Assembly (NCBI RefSeq): GCF_000179615.1
Contig: NZ_AEDD01000007.1
Span: forward strand, 62,001-126,000
Source: Paenibacillus curdlanolyticus YK9
GTDB taxonomy: Bacteria > Bacillota > Bacilli > Paenibacillales > Paenibacillaceae
Direction of reading: 5' to 3'
Length of the DNA stretch: 64,000 bases
Below, one piece after another: positions 35,783 through 45,183 of this stretch (its first letter is position 1; each line of letters opens with the position of its first letter). The notes under the pieces are model-generated. The model saw only the letters and a list, made by a program, of their open reading frames with translations. It was not told the origin of the DNA and made no database searches. Made by a program: the position numbers and the translations under genes.

Positions 35783-38059
35783 TCACCCGAGCACCGAAGC
35801 GGCGAGCAGCTCCGCGACATCGCGTGCCGACGTATTCTCCTGTTCCAAATGGCGAAGCCCATCCTCCATCATCGTCAAGCAGTAAGGGCAGCCGGAGCCG
35901 ATCACCGTCGGTTCGACCGCCAGCGCCTGCGTCACCCTCGCCACGTTCACGCGGGCGCCCGCTTTCTCTTCCATCCACATGAGCCCGCCGCCAGCGCCGC
36001 AGCACATCGCATTGCGCCCCGAACGCTCCAGCTCGGCTAGCTGAAGCGAAGGAATCGCCCACAAAATGCGCCGTGGCGCCTCATAAGCGCCGTTATACCG
36101 TCCCATGTAGCAGGAATCATGGTAAGCGACCGTCTCGCGCAGCGGGTGAACCGGCGTCAGCCGCCCGTCATCCAGCAGCCGCGCCAGCAGCTCGGTATGG
36201 TGTACCACTTCCGTTTCTGGCGATAGGCCAAAATCGGGATATTCATTGCGCAGCGCATGAAACGTATGCGGGCATGCCGTCACGATCCGCCGGATGCCGT
36301 ACCGCTCCAGCGTCGCAATGTTGTCTGCGCACAGCTCCTGAAACAGCAGCTCGTTGCCGAGCCTGCGCGGCGTATCGCCCGAATTGCGCTCCTCCTCCCC
36401 TAGCGCCGCGAATCGCACGCCCGCGGCGTGAAGCAGCCGAACGAGCGCGAACAGCACTTTGCGGCTGCGCGTATCGTAAGCGCCCATCGAGCCCGCCCAC
36501 ACGACCCACTCCGGCTGCTCGCCGCGCTGCGCCATGTCTCGAACAGACTCGACCACGATGCCGGTCTGCTGCTCGCATGCTTCCATCCAAGCGGCGCGTT
36601 CGGCGCGGGGCAGCCCCCATGGATTGCCCTGCCGCTCGATATTTTGCATCGCGCGCTGTCCCTCCGCGGGCAGCCGCCCTTCCATCAGCACGAGATGGCG
36701 GCGCATATCGATGATTTTGTCCACATGCTCATTGCCGACCGGACACTGATCCTCGCAATTGCGGCAGGTTGTGCATGACCACAGCTCCGCCTCCGTCATC
36801 ACGCCCCCGATAAGCGGCGTATCCTCTGCGGACGAGCCGCCTTCCCCTGGCAGCGTCCGCTGCCAGGCCTCGGCCTGCGCCTCCATCGTCGGGGCGATGG
36901 AGGTATCCGCCGCGCTTCGCCCGCCGTTCCATACCGGCACAGAAGCTCCCATCGCGTGCGCTCCGCTGCCTGATTGTTCATCGCCGTCCTTCCCCCACAG
37001 CCACGCTGGCGCATTCGGCCGCTGCTGTGTGACAGCCGCCCCCTTTTCCGTCAGATGGTCTCTCAGCTTCACGATCAAATGCATCGGCGACAGCAGCTTG
37101 CCGGTGTTCGAGGCTGGACATACGTTTGTGCACCGTCCGCATTCCACGCAAGCGTACAAATCGAGCAGCTGCTTGCGCCGAAAATCTTCAACGCGTCCTA
37201 CGCCGAACGACTCCGCCTCCTCATCCTCCAAATTAATAGGCTCAAGCCGCCCGGGCTTCGCCCCGCGCCTTAGCCATAGGTTCGCCGGCGCCGTCAGCAG
37301 GTGAAAATGTTTGGACTGCGGCACGTAGACGAGAAATCCGAGCAGCACGAATAGATGCAGCCACCATGCTGCCTCATTGCCAGACTCCGCCGCTGCCGGC
37401 GTGGCGCCAATTGCAGTAAGGATCGAAGCGATTGCAGCCGTAATTGGCGCATAGGCTTGGGGAAACACATCGGCTGGCTGAGCAATGCGCTCAAACGAGA
37501 GCGTAAGCAAGACGGTTGCGCAAATGCCTCCAATGAACAGCGACACAATCGCGGGCTTCCAGCCGCGCTTGAGCCGTTCGACCCGTTCTCCGTACCGCCG
37601 ATACACGCTATAAAGCACGGCGATGAATACGACGGCAACCGTCGTTTCCTGCACGAAGGAGAACCAGCCGTAACGGGCATAAGGAAGCGGCTGCTCCGTT
37701 AAGCCCCGCCAGATCAAATCCAGCGCGCCGAACTGCAGCACAATAAAGCCGTAAAAAAACAGCAAGTGCATGATGCCGCTTCGCAAATCGCGCAGCAGCT
37801 TGCGATGGCCTAATACTTGCGCCCCTACGTCTCCGAATGCCTTCGCTCGCGCTCGCCTTGCCTGCTTCGGATGCGCCTTCAAGGCCGCAGCCTCCCCGCT
37901 TGCGGGTTGAGGAGCAGGCGGCGGACGAAACGTCCCTTTGCCCAGCCGCATGTATGCGACTCGACTGAGAACGGCCTGTGCAAACCACCTGAGCGCCATG
38001 CCTGACACGCATGCAAACAAGAGCCATTTGACCGCCTTAATCGCCCATTCCTCCGTCAA
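35783..38059 (-). CDS. fadF: Membrane iron-sulfur electron-transfer protein of beta-oxidation, FadF type
   Basis: A protein of about 758 residues with five or six membrane helices in the first half, including a heme-type MHLLFFYGFIVLQFG segment, then two [4Fe-4S] sites (CVECGRCTNVCP and CTTCRNCEDQCPVG) and two cysteine-rich CCG modules (HDSCYMGRYN...NAMCCGAGGG). The family is linked to electron transfer from EtfAB to the quinone pool during fatty-acid oxidation. The frame is open to 38242, but the first 61 residues do not look coding. TTG at 38059 gives the family start. An Ala/Gly-rich insertion also lies between the two cluster motifs. Confidence 0.88.
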   Translation of the reverse strand: MTEEWAIKAVKWLLFACVSGMALRWFAQAVLSRVAYMRLGKGTFRPPPAPQPASGEAAALKAHPKQARRARAKAFGDVGAQVLGHRKLLRDLRSGIMHLLFFYGFIVLQFGALDLIWRGLTEQPLPYARYGWFSFVQETTVAVVFIAVLYSVYRRYGERVERLKRGWKPAIVSLFIGGICATVLLTLSFERIAQPADVFPQAYAPITAAIASILTAIGATPAAAESGNEAAWWLHLFVLLGFLVYVPQSKHFHLLTAPANLWLRRGAKPGRLEPINLEDEEAESFGVGRVEDFRRKQLLDLYACVECGRCTNVCPASNTGKLLSPMHLIVKLRDHLTEKGAAVTQQRPNAPAWLWGKDGDEQSGSGAHAMGASVPVWNGGRSAADTSIAPTMEAQAEAWQRTLPGEGGSSAEDTPLIGGVMTEAELWSCTTCRNCEDQCPVGNEHVDKIIDMRRHLVLMEGRLPAEGQRAMQNIERQGNPWGLPRAERAAWMEACEQQTGIVVESVRDMAQRGEQPEWVVWAGSMGAYDTRSRKVLFALVRLLHAAGVRFAALGEEERNSGDTPRRLGNELLFQELCADNIATLERYGIRRIVTACPHTFHALRNEYPDFGLSPETEVVHHTELLARLLDDGRLTPVHPLRETVAYHDSCYMGRYNGAYEAPRRILWAIPSLQLAELERSGRNAMCCGAGGGLMWMEEKAGARVNVARVTQALAVEPTVIGSGCPYCLTMMEDGLRHLEQENTSARDVAELLAASVLG

Positions 38060-38459
38060 CGCAGCACCGCCCCTTTGCTCATGTCCTTCGATCGGACAAG
38101 TTGTTGAAGCGCTTTCACAACTGCGCGTTGTTCCCAGTATATGAACTCCCTTACGTGAACATGCCGCCTGTGAGCCCGTGTAATCGTGGTACGAGACGCT
38201 TTGGAATGAATGAAGGTATCGAGGGAACCGGAAAGAGACCATGAGGAAACCGAGAGGGAACCGAACTGACGCGACGCGCGGAACGATTGTTATTTTCGGT
38301 TGGCCGGAAGACCGCTGCTGGGAGATTCAAGGCTCGGGCGATAGTCTAATCGCTGGCCGTCTTTCATATCGTAGCACTGACGGACACGCGCCATTTTGGA
38401 AGGAACATAAAGGTGTAGTAAGGCATGATTCGCGCTGGTATGAGGAGGCGAGAGCCAAT
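38060..38459. other. Divergent control region between fadF and etfB
   Basis: This 400-base gap carries the promoters of both arms of the fatty-acid block. It holds a cre-like site at 38105-38120 and one GAATGAATGA stretch near 38203 that resembles a half of the FadR box of Bacillus, without a convincing second half. No strong sigma-A pair could be assigned. A plus-strand frame open from 38241 runs into etfB but has no coding style before 38460. Confidence 0.5.
38105..38120. promoter_or_regulatory. CcpA-type (cre-like) site upstream of fadF
   Basis: GTTGAAGCGCTTTCAC matches the cre consensus at most fixed positions, with mismatches at the conserved G and at the ends. It lies about 45 bp before the fadF start, a position suited to carbon catabolite repression of the fad genes. 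Site match is seen; regulation is inference. Confidence 0.45.
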
Positions 38460-39236
38460 ATGAACATCGTTGTGCTGGTCAAGCAAACGTTCGACACCGA
38501 GGAAAAAATCGTCGTGCGCGGAGGGCAAGTCTCGTCCGAGGGCGTCAAGCTTATTGTGAACCCTTACGACGAGTACGCATTGGAGGAGGCGCTGCGCATT
38601 CGCGAGCGTGCGGGCGGCGGCGGCATTAGCATTACGGCCGTTGCATGCGGACCGGAGCAAAGCGCGGAAGCGCTGCGCACGGCCCTTGCGATGGGGGCGG
38701 ATGAGGCCATTCGGATCGAAATCGGCTCCGAGGACGACAGCGCGGCGGTTGCCGCCGCGGTCGCGGCAGTTATCCAGCCGTTGGCGCCGGATCTCGTGCT
38801 AGCCGGTTTATTCGCCGTGGATACCGGGTCGGGAAGCGTTGCCCTGCAAGTGGCGCAGCGGCTGGGCTTGCCCCATGTGTCCGCTGCGGTGAAGCTCGAC
38901 CTTGCCGGCGGCACGCTCGTCGCCGAACGCGACGCCGAAGGGGATGCCGTAACGGTCGAGGTCCCCCTTCCCGCTTTGGTCACCGCGCAGCAAGGATTGA
39001 ACGAGCCGCGCTACCCTTCGCTGCCCGGCATTATGAAGGCAAAGCGGAAGCCGCTTCGCGTCGTCAACCGAAGCGAGTTGGCTGGTCTTGGCGTGGATAC
39101 TCCTTCTCCAAAGGCTGTTCGAGCAACAGTGGATGCTGCAGCGGCGCGCGCCGCAGGCAAGCGGATTGCTGGCGACCCCGCGGTGCAGGCCGCCGAGCTG
39201 GTCAGGCTGCTGCATGATGAGGCTAAGGTGCTTTAG
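38460..39236 (+). CDS. etfB: Electron transfer flavoprotein, beta subunit
   Basis: A 258-residue subunit with the family opening MNIVVLVKQTFDTEEKI and the signature GLNEPRYPSLPGIMKAKRKP near residue 185 (ETF beta signature VNxPRYxxxPxxMKAxKK type). It binds AMP and pairs with EtfA to accept electrons from acyl-CoA dehydrogenases. AGGAGG lies 11 bases before the ATG. It leads a two-gene unit with etfA, separated by a 178-base gap that contains a hairpin. Confidence 0.95.
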   Translation: MNIVVLVKQTFDTEEKIVVRGGQVSSEGVKLIVNPYDEYALEEALRIRERAGGGGISITAVACGPEQSAEALRTALAMGADEAIRIEIGSEDDSAAVAAAVAAVIQPLAPDLVLAGLFAVDTGSGSVALQVAQRLGLPHVSAAVKLDLAGGTLVAERDAEGDAVTVEVPLPALVTAQQGLNEPRYPSLPGIMKAKRKPLRVVNRSELAGLGVDTPSPKAVRATVDAAAARAAGKRIAGDPAVQAAELVRLLHDEAKVL

Positions 39237-39363
39237 GACGCGGAAATTAGGGGCCGGGATGGAGCTGGAAGCACTGCAACCAGTCGACCTGAACATGCCT
39301 GCGAGATCACATAACAAAAATGGATTGGCGCTTGCTTAACAATCGCGTTCTCGCCGCACTTTA

Positions 39364-39394
39364 CCTGAGGCCCCGAAGCCTCAGGATCTTTTCT
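39364..39394 (+). terminator. Intercistronic hairpin between etfB and etfA
   Basis: CCTGAGG pairs with CCTCAGG across an 8-nt loop and is followed by ATCTTTTCT. It is terminator-like but sits inside the likely operon, 20 bases before the etfA ribosome site, so partial termination or RNA processing is possible. Confidence 0.6.
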
Positions 39395-39414
39395 ACAAAA
39401 GGAGGCTACTCTCT

Positions 39415-40425
39415 ATGAGCCTAACCTGCTTGGTCTACGCCGAAAGCAAAGACGGGCGGCTGCGCCGCGTCGCACTGGAGGCGCTTGGCGCAGCCAGGCT
39501 GCTCGCCGGCGATAGCGGCGCGGTGCACGCCGTCATCGCCGGCACCGATAGCGCGGCGCTTGCGGAAGCTGCCGCCGAGCTGGCCGCACGCGGCGCGGTC
39601 GTCGTCCATGTGGCCGACGACCCTTCGCTGCATGGCAGCGCGCCGGAGGCGGTGCAGGCTGCGATCGCCGCCGCCATCGATGCGGTGCAGCCGAGCGCCG
39701 TGCTGCTCGGCCACACCGCTTTGGGGCGCGAGGTCGCGCCCCGCGTGGCCGCCGCCATCGGCGCGGCCCATATTGCCGACGTCACCGCCATCGAGCATAG
39801 CGGCGATGGCGGTGACGTCGTATTCGTGCGGCCGCTCTACGCCGGCAAAGCCGTCGAGCGGCTTCGCATCGTGCCGGGCGCACCAGCGGTGCTGTCGGTG
39901 CGCCCGAACAATCTTCCGCCGGCGAAGCCGCTTCCGCCCGGCATCCCGCAAGGCAGCGTGGCGGCGCTTGCTTATCGCGCGCCGACGCTATGGACGACCG
40001 TCCGCTCCGTCGTACGCAAGGCGAGCGGCGGCGTTGATCTCGCCGAGGCCGATGTCATCGTCTCCGGCGGCCGAGGCGTCCGCAGCGCCGATGGCTTCGC
40101 GCCGCTGCAGGCGCTTGCCGCCTTGCTCGGCGGCGCAGTCGGCGCCTCGCGCGGCGCCTGCGACGCGGGCTACTGCGACTACGCGCTGCAGATCGGGCAA
40201 ACCGGCAAAGTCGTGACGCCCCAGCTCTATATTGCCTGCGGCATCAGCGGCGCAATCCAGCATCTCGCTGGCATGAGCGGCTCTCGCGTCATCGTCGCCA
40301 TCAACAAAGACGCCGAAGCCCCCATCTTCGGCGTCGCCGACTACGGCATCGTCGGCGACCTGTTCGAAATCGTGCCGCTGCTCACGGCGGAATTCAGAAG
40401 ATCGCTTGGAGCCGGAGCCACCTAA
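39415..40425 (+). CDS. etfA: Electron transfer flavoprotein, alpha subunit
   Basis: A 336-residue subunit carrying FAD. The C-terminal signature is clear: [50 protein letters not shown] (about 270-320), together with VSGGRGVRS near 215 and the VRPNNLPPA linker. The N-terminal half is Ala-rich, reflecting high GC. AAGGAGG precedes the ATG. A strong terminator follows at 40489. Confidence 0.95.
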   Translation: MSLTCLVYAESKDGRLRRVALEALGAARLLAGDSGAVHAVIAGTDSAALAEAAAELAARGAVVVHVADDPSLHGSAPEAVQAAIAAAIDAVQPSAVLLGHTALGREVAPRVAAAIGAAHIADVTAIEHSGDGGDVVFVRPLYAGKAVERLRIVPGAPAVLSVRPNNLPPAKPLPPGIPQGSVAALAYRAPTLWTTVRSVVRKASGGVDLAEADVIVSGGRGVRSADGFAPLQALAALLGGAVGASRGACDAGYCDYALQIGQTGKVVTPQLYIACGISGAIQHLAGMSGSRVIVAINKDAEAPIFGVADYGIVGDLFEIVPLLTAEFRRSLGAGAT

Positions 40426-40488
40426 CTCATCGCCCGAGCGCCAAACGTTCGGCATCGCTCCGACAACTTAAACTAACTACTATCATGA

Positions 40489-40521
40489 ACTGGCGGTGCA
40501 GAAATTTTCTGCATCGCCAGT
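40489..40521 (+). terminator. Intrinsic terminator after etfA
   Basis: ACTGGCGGTGCAGAAA pairs with TTTTCTGCATCGCCAGT with one G-T pair and almost no loop, followed by CTTTCT. Confidence 0.85.
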
Positions 40522-40559
40522 CTTTCTGCTTCCCCTCGCTGTCAGCTCACTCCCCCACC

Positions 40560-40866
40560 AATAGCGCACATTTCCCTTCCCTATCCCATCCGCCAACTCA
40601 TTTCCCCACCAATAGCGCACATCTCCCTTCCCTATTCCCTCCACCAGCCCATTTCCCCGCCAATAGCGTACATTTCCCTTCCCTATCCCCTCCACCAGCT
40701 CATCTCCCCGCCAATAGCGCACATTTCCCTTCCCTATTCCAGCCGCCAGCTCATTTCCCCACCAATAGCGCACATTTTCCTTCCCTATTCCAGCCGCCAG
40801 CTCACTCCCCCACCAATAGCGCACATCTCCCTTCCCTATTCCCTCCGCCAGCCCATTTCCCCGCCA
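40560..40866. repeat. 51-bp tandem array B, six full units and a half
   Basis: Cores AATAGCG-N12-CCCTATT (sometimes CCCTATC) start at 40560 and repeat exactly every 51 bp (40611, 40662, 40713, 40764, 40815); a seventh at 40866 has only the left arm. The linkers (CCGCCAGCTCATTTCCCCA type) are unlike those in arrays A and C, yet unit length and core geometry are the same. It lies between etfA and the ABC exporter operon. One arm differs by a base (GCG for GGG), which weakens the stem. Confidence 0.9.
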
Positions 40867-40967
40867 ATAGCGAACTAAAAAAACGCTTGCAAACCTCCAT
40901 CCCGCTCTGCTATGATCTTCTTCCGCGCTCTACGCACTTTCGCCTAATCATTGGTTGGAGGTGTTAC

Positions 40968-41744
40968 ATGCTTTTCTACGTTTTGGCCCGCAAAAACTAC
41001 GCCCGCAACAAGCAATATCGCGGCGCGCATCTGATCCACAACATCGCAAGCGCTTTATTCGGCTTTATCTATGTCTCGATCTGGACAGCGATTGCCGCTG
41101 ACCAACCGCTCGGCAGTTACGGGACCGCCGGCATCGTCAGCTATGTGGCGTTTAATCAATGCTCCTTATGGGTCGCCGCCTTCCTTACGAACGGGCTCGG
41201 GATCGAACAATCTGTCCGCACTGGACAAATTGCGCTGGAGCTCATGCGTCCCGCTCATTTGTTCTACCAGCTGATGAGCAAGGAATGGGGGCAGGTCGCT
41301 TATCAATTCGTGTACAAATTTATCCCTCTCTACGTTTTGTACGCGCTCGTCCTCCCCTTCTATCTGCCGACATCCTGGCTGGCCTATGCTTGGACCGCGA
41401 TTGCTTTGCTGCTTGCCGCCCACATTTGCATTTGCCTCAACTACTTGATCGGAGCTTTCGCCCTCTGGTCGACGGAATCACGTTGGCTGTACTGGGTCAA
41501 TTACGCGCTCAGCATGCTGCTGTCCGGCTTTATGATTCCGCTCGAATGGCTGCCAGAGCCGCTCGCTGCGATCGCCCGCTATTCGTTTTATCCGTATCTG
41601 CATTACGTTCCTACACGCATCTATCTCGACATGGCACAGCCGAGCGAGCTCATCGGGTCGCTGCTTTGGGCTGCTGCACTGACGTGCGTATGCCTGACAG
41701 TAACCTCTATTATGCGGCGAAAAGTGGAGGTGCAAGGCGGATGA
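40968..41744 (+). CDS. ABC-2 type exporter permease, first subunit (COG4587-like)
   Basis: A 258-residue permease with six membrane helices and no signal peptide (MLFYVLARKNYARNKQYRGAH start). With the next two genes it makes an exporter of the three-gene type (two ABC-2 permeases of different families and one ATPase), whose substrates are unknown. The ATG at 40968 has GGAGG seven bases upstream. The frame stays open back into the 51-bp array (to 40485), but that part is repeat translation. The stop overlaps the next start by four bases. Confidence 0.86.
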   Translation: MLFYVLARKNYARNKQYRGAHLIHNIASALFGFIYVSIWTAIAADQPLGSYGTAGIVSYVAFNQCSLWVAAFLTNGLGIEQSVRTGQIALELMRPAHLFYQLMSKEWGQVAYQFVYKFIPLYVLYALVLPFYLPTSWLAYAWTAIALLLAAHICICLNYLIGAFALWSTESRWLYWVNYALSMLLSGFMIPLEWLPEPLAAIARYSFYPYLHYVPTRIYLDMAQPSELIGSLLWAAALTCVCLTVTSIMRRKVEVQGG

Positions 41745-42532
41745 ACGGACTTCGCATGTATGGTCTGCTCGTCGCTGCGAGCTTTCGCAGTCGCATGCAG
41801 TATCGCTTTAACTTTTGGTTCTCGACGGCGATGTCCGCATTAATTAACGTCGTTGAATTTTTGATGCTTGCCGTCATTTTGCTCAAATTCGGCCACATTC
41901 AGGGCTGGAGTCTCTCGGAAGCTGGCTGGCTTTATGCCGTATTGACTCTGTCCAAAGCGTTGTACCGCACCGTCGCTTCTGATGTGCACAACATCGAAAG
42001 CTACCTCGTTAGCGGCGAACTGGATGCGCTGCTGCTGCGTCCCGTGCCGGTGCTCGTCGCGCTTATGTCGCGGAATGTATCCATACGCGCTGGCGAACTG
42101 ATCCAAGGCATCGCGATTCTATCGCTCTCCCTCGCCTCTCTCATGCAGGCAGGCCAGCTCGGCTGGATTGCCGTTCCTTTATCGATCTTCGTCATTTTCT
42201 CCGGCGCCGTGCTGCTGTTCGCAATCGGCCTGCTTACTGCGACCGTCGGCTTTTGGCTCACGCGCATTACCGAGCTGCAAAACATTACCGAGGATGCTGC
42301 GAGAACGGCCGCGCAATATCCGATATCGATTTATCCAAGGTGGCTGCAAGGGATTTTGCTCGGCGTCATTCCAGTCGGCTTTGCCAATTACATGCCGGGC
42401 TTGTTCGTGCTGCGCGGGGATACAGGCTGGTGGATGCTGCCGCTGGCCGCCGCCGTTGCAGGCGCATTGCTCGTCTTGTCTCTGATATTCTGGCGGCTCG
42501 GCTTAAGCCGGTATCAAAGCACAGGCAGCTAA
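41741..42532 (+). CDS. ABC-2 type exporter permease, second subunit (COG3694/DUF990-like)
   Basis: A 263-residue permease with six membrane helices. The segment SYLVSGELDALLLRPVPVLV and the RITELQNITEDAARTAAQYPISIYP stretch are typical of this partner family, and the latter probably faces the ATPase. ATGA overlap with the preceding gene shows coupling. The 87-base gap to the ATPase gene holds a hairpin (CGAAGCATAG/CTATGCTTTCG, 42547-42580). Confidence 0.86.
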   Translation: MNGLRMYGLLVAASFRSRMQYRFNFWFSTAMSALINVVEFLMLAVILLKFGHIQGWSLSEAGWLYAVLTLSKALYRTVASDVHNIESYLVSGELDALLLRPVPVLVALMSRNVSIRAGELIQGIAILSLSLASLMQAGQLGWIAVPLSIFVIFSGAVLLFAIGLLTATVGFWLTRITELQNITEDAARTAAQYPISIYPRWLQGILLGVIPVGFANYMPGLFVLRGDTGWWMLPLAAAVAGALLVLSLIFWRLGLSRYQSTGS

Positions 42533-42619
42533 GCATGGGCAAAAATCGAAGCATAGCCTTCGACGCGCACTATGCTTTCGAAGTGCTTTTGCTTCGCAAA
42601 AACGTAAGGAGCGACTTCC

Positions 42620-43693
42620 ATGATCACCGTTACGAATTTACATAAAAGCTTCCGGCTTCCCGTCGCGGCCCCGGAAGGTCCATTCCGCGGCTTCCGAACC
42701 ATGCTGTCTCGCCAACACGCGATGAAGCATGCCGTTAGCGGCGTTAATTTTACGATCGAGCCCGGCGAATTCGTCGGATATATCGGCCCCAATGGCGCCG
42801 GGAAATCGACGACGATCAAGATGCTGTCCGGCATTCTGCACCCTACCTCCGGCGAAGTCCGGATCGATGGATTAAACCCGCATCGCGACAGACGCCGTGT
42901 AGCGAGAAGGCTCGGCGTGCTGTTCGGCCAACGCTCTCAGCTATGGTGGGACTTGCCCGTTCGCGACTCTTACGATATTCTGGCCGCAATGTACGGACTC
43001 GCGCCAGCAGTCAAAGCGGCTCGGATGCAAGAACTTACGGAGCTGCTGCAGCTGGACGAATATATAGATACACCCGTCCGTAAGCTGTCGCTCGGCCAAC
43101 GCATGCGTGCGGATCTCGCCGCTGCCCTGCTGCATGATCCCGACATTTTGTTCCTCGACGAGCCCACGATCGGTCTTGATGTCATCGCCAAACGCAGCAT
43201 TCGCGAATACTTGCGCAATATTAACGTCGCGATGGGCAAAACGATCCTGCTCACGACGCACGACATGGACGATATCGAGCAGCTGTGCAGCCGGGTCATC
43301 GTCATTAACCAAGGAACGCTCGGCTTCGATGGCACCATTAAAGAGCTGCGCCGTCGAATCGGCCTGCCAACGGTCATACGCGTCACTTACCGGCAGAAGC
43401 CAGCGTTACCCGAGTCGCTGACGTCCAGCCACCAGAGCATTCACACCAATCATCATCCTAGCTCCCATACGCAATCGACTGCTTCATCCCATTCCGCTGA
43501 ATCGGCTGGACCTATTGTCGAAGCCAGTGCGCTGCACCTTCTCGCTTTCGAAGACTGCACAGTCACAATTGCGTGCAATCGCAACGAGCTTAGCGCCATG
43601 GACGCCCTTCGCTTGCTTGAGCAATACGGAGAGATCGAGGACGTTCATCTGGATGAGCCGAATTTTGAGGATATTATCCATACGATCTATTAA
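42620..43693 (+). CDS. ABC exporter ATP-binding protein (COG4586-like) with His/Ser-rich insertion
   Basis: A 357-residue ATPase powering the two permeases upstream. Walker A GPNGAGKST, Q-loop FGQRSQLWWDLP (the SQLWWD form is characteristic of this family), signature LSLGQRMRADLA, Walker B ILFLDEPTIGLD, switch His in TTHDMDD. Residues about 268-295 are almost only His, Ser, Thr and Gln (HQSIHTNHH, SSHTQSTASSH), inserted in the C-terminal regulatory part. A terminator follows at 43721. Confidence 0.92.
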   Translation: MITVTNLHKSFRLPVAAPEGPFRGFRTMLSRQHAMKHAVSGVNFTIEPGEFVGYIGPNGAGKSTTIKMLSGILHPTSGEVRIDGLNPHRDRRRVARRLGVLFGQRSQLWWDLPVRDSYDILAAMYGLAPAVKAARMQELTELLQLDEYIDTPVRKLSLGQRMRADLAAALLHDPDILFLDEPTIGLDVIAKRSIREYLRNINVAMGKTILLTTHDMDDIEQLCSRVIVINQGTLGFDGTIKELRRRIGLPTVIRVTYRQKPALPESLTSSHQSIHTNHHPSSHTQSTASSHSAESAGPIVEASALHLLAFEDCTVTIACNRNELSAMDALRLLEQYGEIEDVHLDEPNFEDIIHTIY

Positions 43694-43720
43694 GCGCGCG
43701 AAGCATTTATGCGGCTAAAT

Positions 43721-43781
43721 AAAAACACTGCCCCTCGTCAGCAAGCGAGCAATCGCTGTAACGAGGTGAGCAGTGTTTTTT
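43721..43781. terminator. Bidirectional terminator between the ABC exporter and the transglutaminase-like gene
   Basis: AAAAACACTGC pairs with GCAGTGTTTTTT, extended by CCTCGT/ACGAGG; runs of A and T on either side. Confidence 0.9.
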
Positions 43782-43783
43782 AA

Positions 43784-45151
43784 CTAATATGAATCGACCT
43801 GCACCAGCTCATGATCATTCGTGTAGTAATACAACGTGCTATGCGCGCCGTTATTCATGAGATAGAAGCCGCTAAAGTTATGGTCGGGATCTGTGAACGT
43901 ATGCACGCTTGCCGGATTGCTGCCGTCCAAGTCGGTTTTGTTCAAATGAAATTCATAAGGGGAATCAAACGAAACGATAAAGTGCGTGTAGTAGATATGT
44001 CCGTTAAATACGATAAAGTCGTTCGTCACGCCTGTCGGGATAAGCCTAGGATCGGAGCCATCCTCCCCCACCCGCTTGAGCCCGCGATCCGTCAAATAGT
44101 ACATCGTGCCATTATCGATCTGCGGCCTGCGATAAACGCGGTCGTTAGCCGGCGTAATCCGCGTAAACTTCTTCTTGTCGGCAAGCTGCACGCGATAAAT
44201 GCCATCCGCCCGAATTTCGTCATAGGTTCCGTTCACATAGTCCATATTAAACACTTCGAGTCGATCAAAATACGCGTACTTATCGTTCGTTGCGTATGTT
44301 TTTACGCTCCACTTATGATTACGGCCCATATCCTGATCCGGCAGCAGGAAATAATGGAACTGGTCGATGTAGTTATCGCCCCACGTCGAATCGACATGAT
44401 ACCAAAACCCATCGAGCTTCACTAAATTCCACATATGCGCTTCGTACCCTCGGCCGCTGCCGTTGTTGGCACTGCCGGTTATCGTCTTGTTTACGATGCC
44501 GGCTTTCGTCAGCAGCACCTGCAGCGCGGAAGCATAGCCATCGCAGACCGCCATGCCATAAGCTAATGCCCCTGTGCTCGTGTGAGACCGCATATTGCCG
44601 CCGGTCCCTTCATACAACGCATAATCATAGGCGACATGATCCGTCAGCGTAGTGAACAGATAGGCGAGCTTGGCAATCGGCGTTTTTATTTTGCTTGCCT
44701 CTGCTACCCATAGGTTCACGTTATGCTCGCTGATGAGCGGCTCCATACAATTCCGAACCTTCTCGGGCAGCGCCTCGAATTTCACATTCGTCGACGCTTT
44801 CACAAACTTATCATCTTGAAGCGCGTAGTAGGTACTCCCATTCACCTTTAGCGTGCCGTATACCTTCACTGTAGAGCCGTAGCTAAGTGTTGCATTTGTC
44901 TTATATAGCGCCGTATCATTATCGATCTGCACTTCGATCGGCTGCGCTTGCCCTTTATTCGTTATCCGTCCGGTCGGCACATAAGCCATCGACTTCTCGT
45001 ACCAGGATGCGTCGCAGCCCGCACCCGCAGGGCTAGCCGTCGCTCCGGCCGCGGCAGCCGATGCGACAACAGGCGCAGTCGTGCTTAACAGAATCGTTCC
45101 GATTAATCCGAGAAAAAGCCACTTGATGCGACCCATCGTTTCACGCCCCAT
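43784..45151 (-). CDS. Secreted transglutaminase-like protein with C-terminal DUF5050-like beta domain
   Basis: A 455-residue exported protein. A signal peptide covers about residues 8-33. Residues 150-275 form a transglutaminase-like core with Cys in AVCDGYASALQVLL, His in EAHMWNLVKL and Asp in YHVDSTWGD, the complete triad of this fold. The C-terminal 150 residues (DGIYRVQLADKKKFTRI, NGTMYYLTDRGLKRV, NGHIYYTHF) are DUF5050-like propeller strands. Likely a wall-associated peptidase or crosslinking enzyme. A second ATG at 45136 is equally plausible. Own promoter at 45184-45212. Confidence 0.87.
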   Translation of the reverse strand: MGRETMGRIKWLFLGLIGTILLSTTAPVVASAAAAGATASPAGAGCDASWYEKSMAYVPTGRITNKGQAQPIEVQIDNDTALYKTNATLSYGSTVKVYGTLKVNGSTYYALQDDKFVKASTNVKFEALPEKVRNCMEPLISEHNVNLWVAEASKIKTPIAKLAYLFTTLTDHVAYDYALYEGTGGNMRSHTSTGALAYGMAVCDGYASALQVLLTKAGIVNKTITGSANNGSGRGYEAHMWNLVKLDGFWYHVDSTWGDNYIDQFHYFLLPDQDMGRNHKWSVKTYATNDKYAYFDRLEVFNMDYVNGTYDEIRADGIYRVQLADKKKFTRITPANDRVYRRPQIDNGTMYYLTDRGLKRVGEDGSDPRLIPTGVTNDFIVFNGHIYYTHFIVSFDSPYEFHLNKTDLDGSNPASVHTFTDPDHNFSGFYLMNNGAHSTLYYYTNDHELVQVDSY

Positions 45152-45183
45152 TTTCTCCCATTCAGCATTGAAGCCGTTTCCAT

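Noticed and set aside
38195-38215. FadR operator near 38203
   Set aside because: Only one half of the TGAATGA-type inverted repeat is recognisable; the other half does not match.
38060-38242. 61-residue N-terminal extension of FadF
   Set aside because: Hydrophilic, Ser/Cys-rich sequence unlike the family, overlapping the control region and cre-like site.
38241-38459. 73-residue N-terminal extension of EtfB
   Set aside because: Not similar to EtfB, crosses the divergent control region, and MNIVVLVKQ is the family start with its own ribosome site.
40485-40967. 161-codon N-terminal extension of the first ABC permease
   Set aside because: The extension translates array B and the etfA terminator. 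A proper ATG with GGAGG is at 40968.
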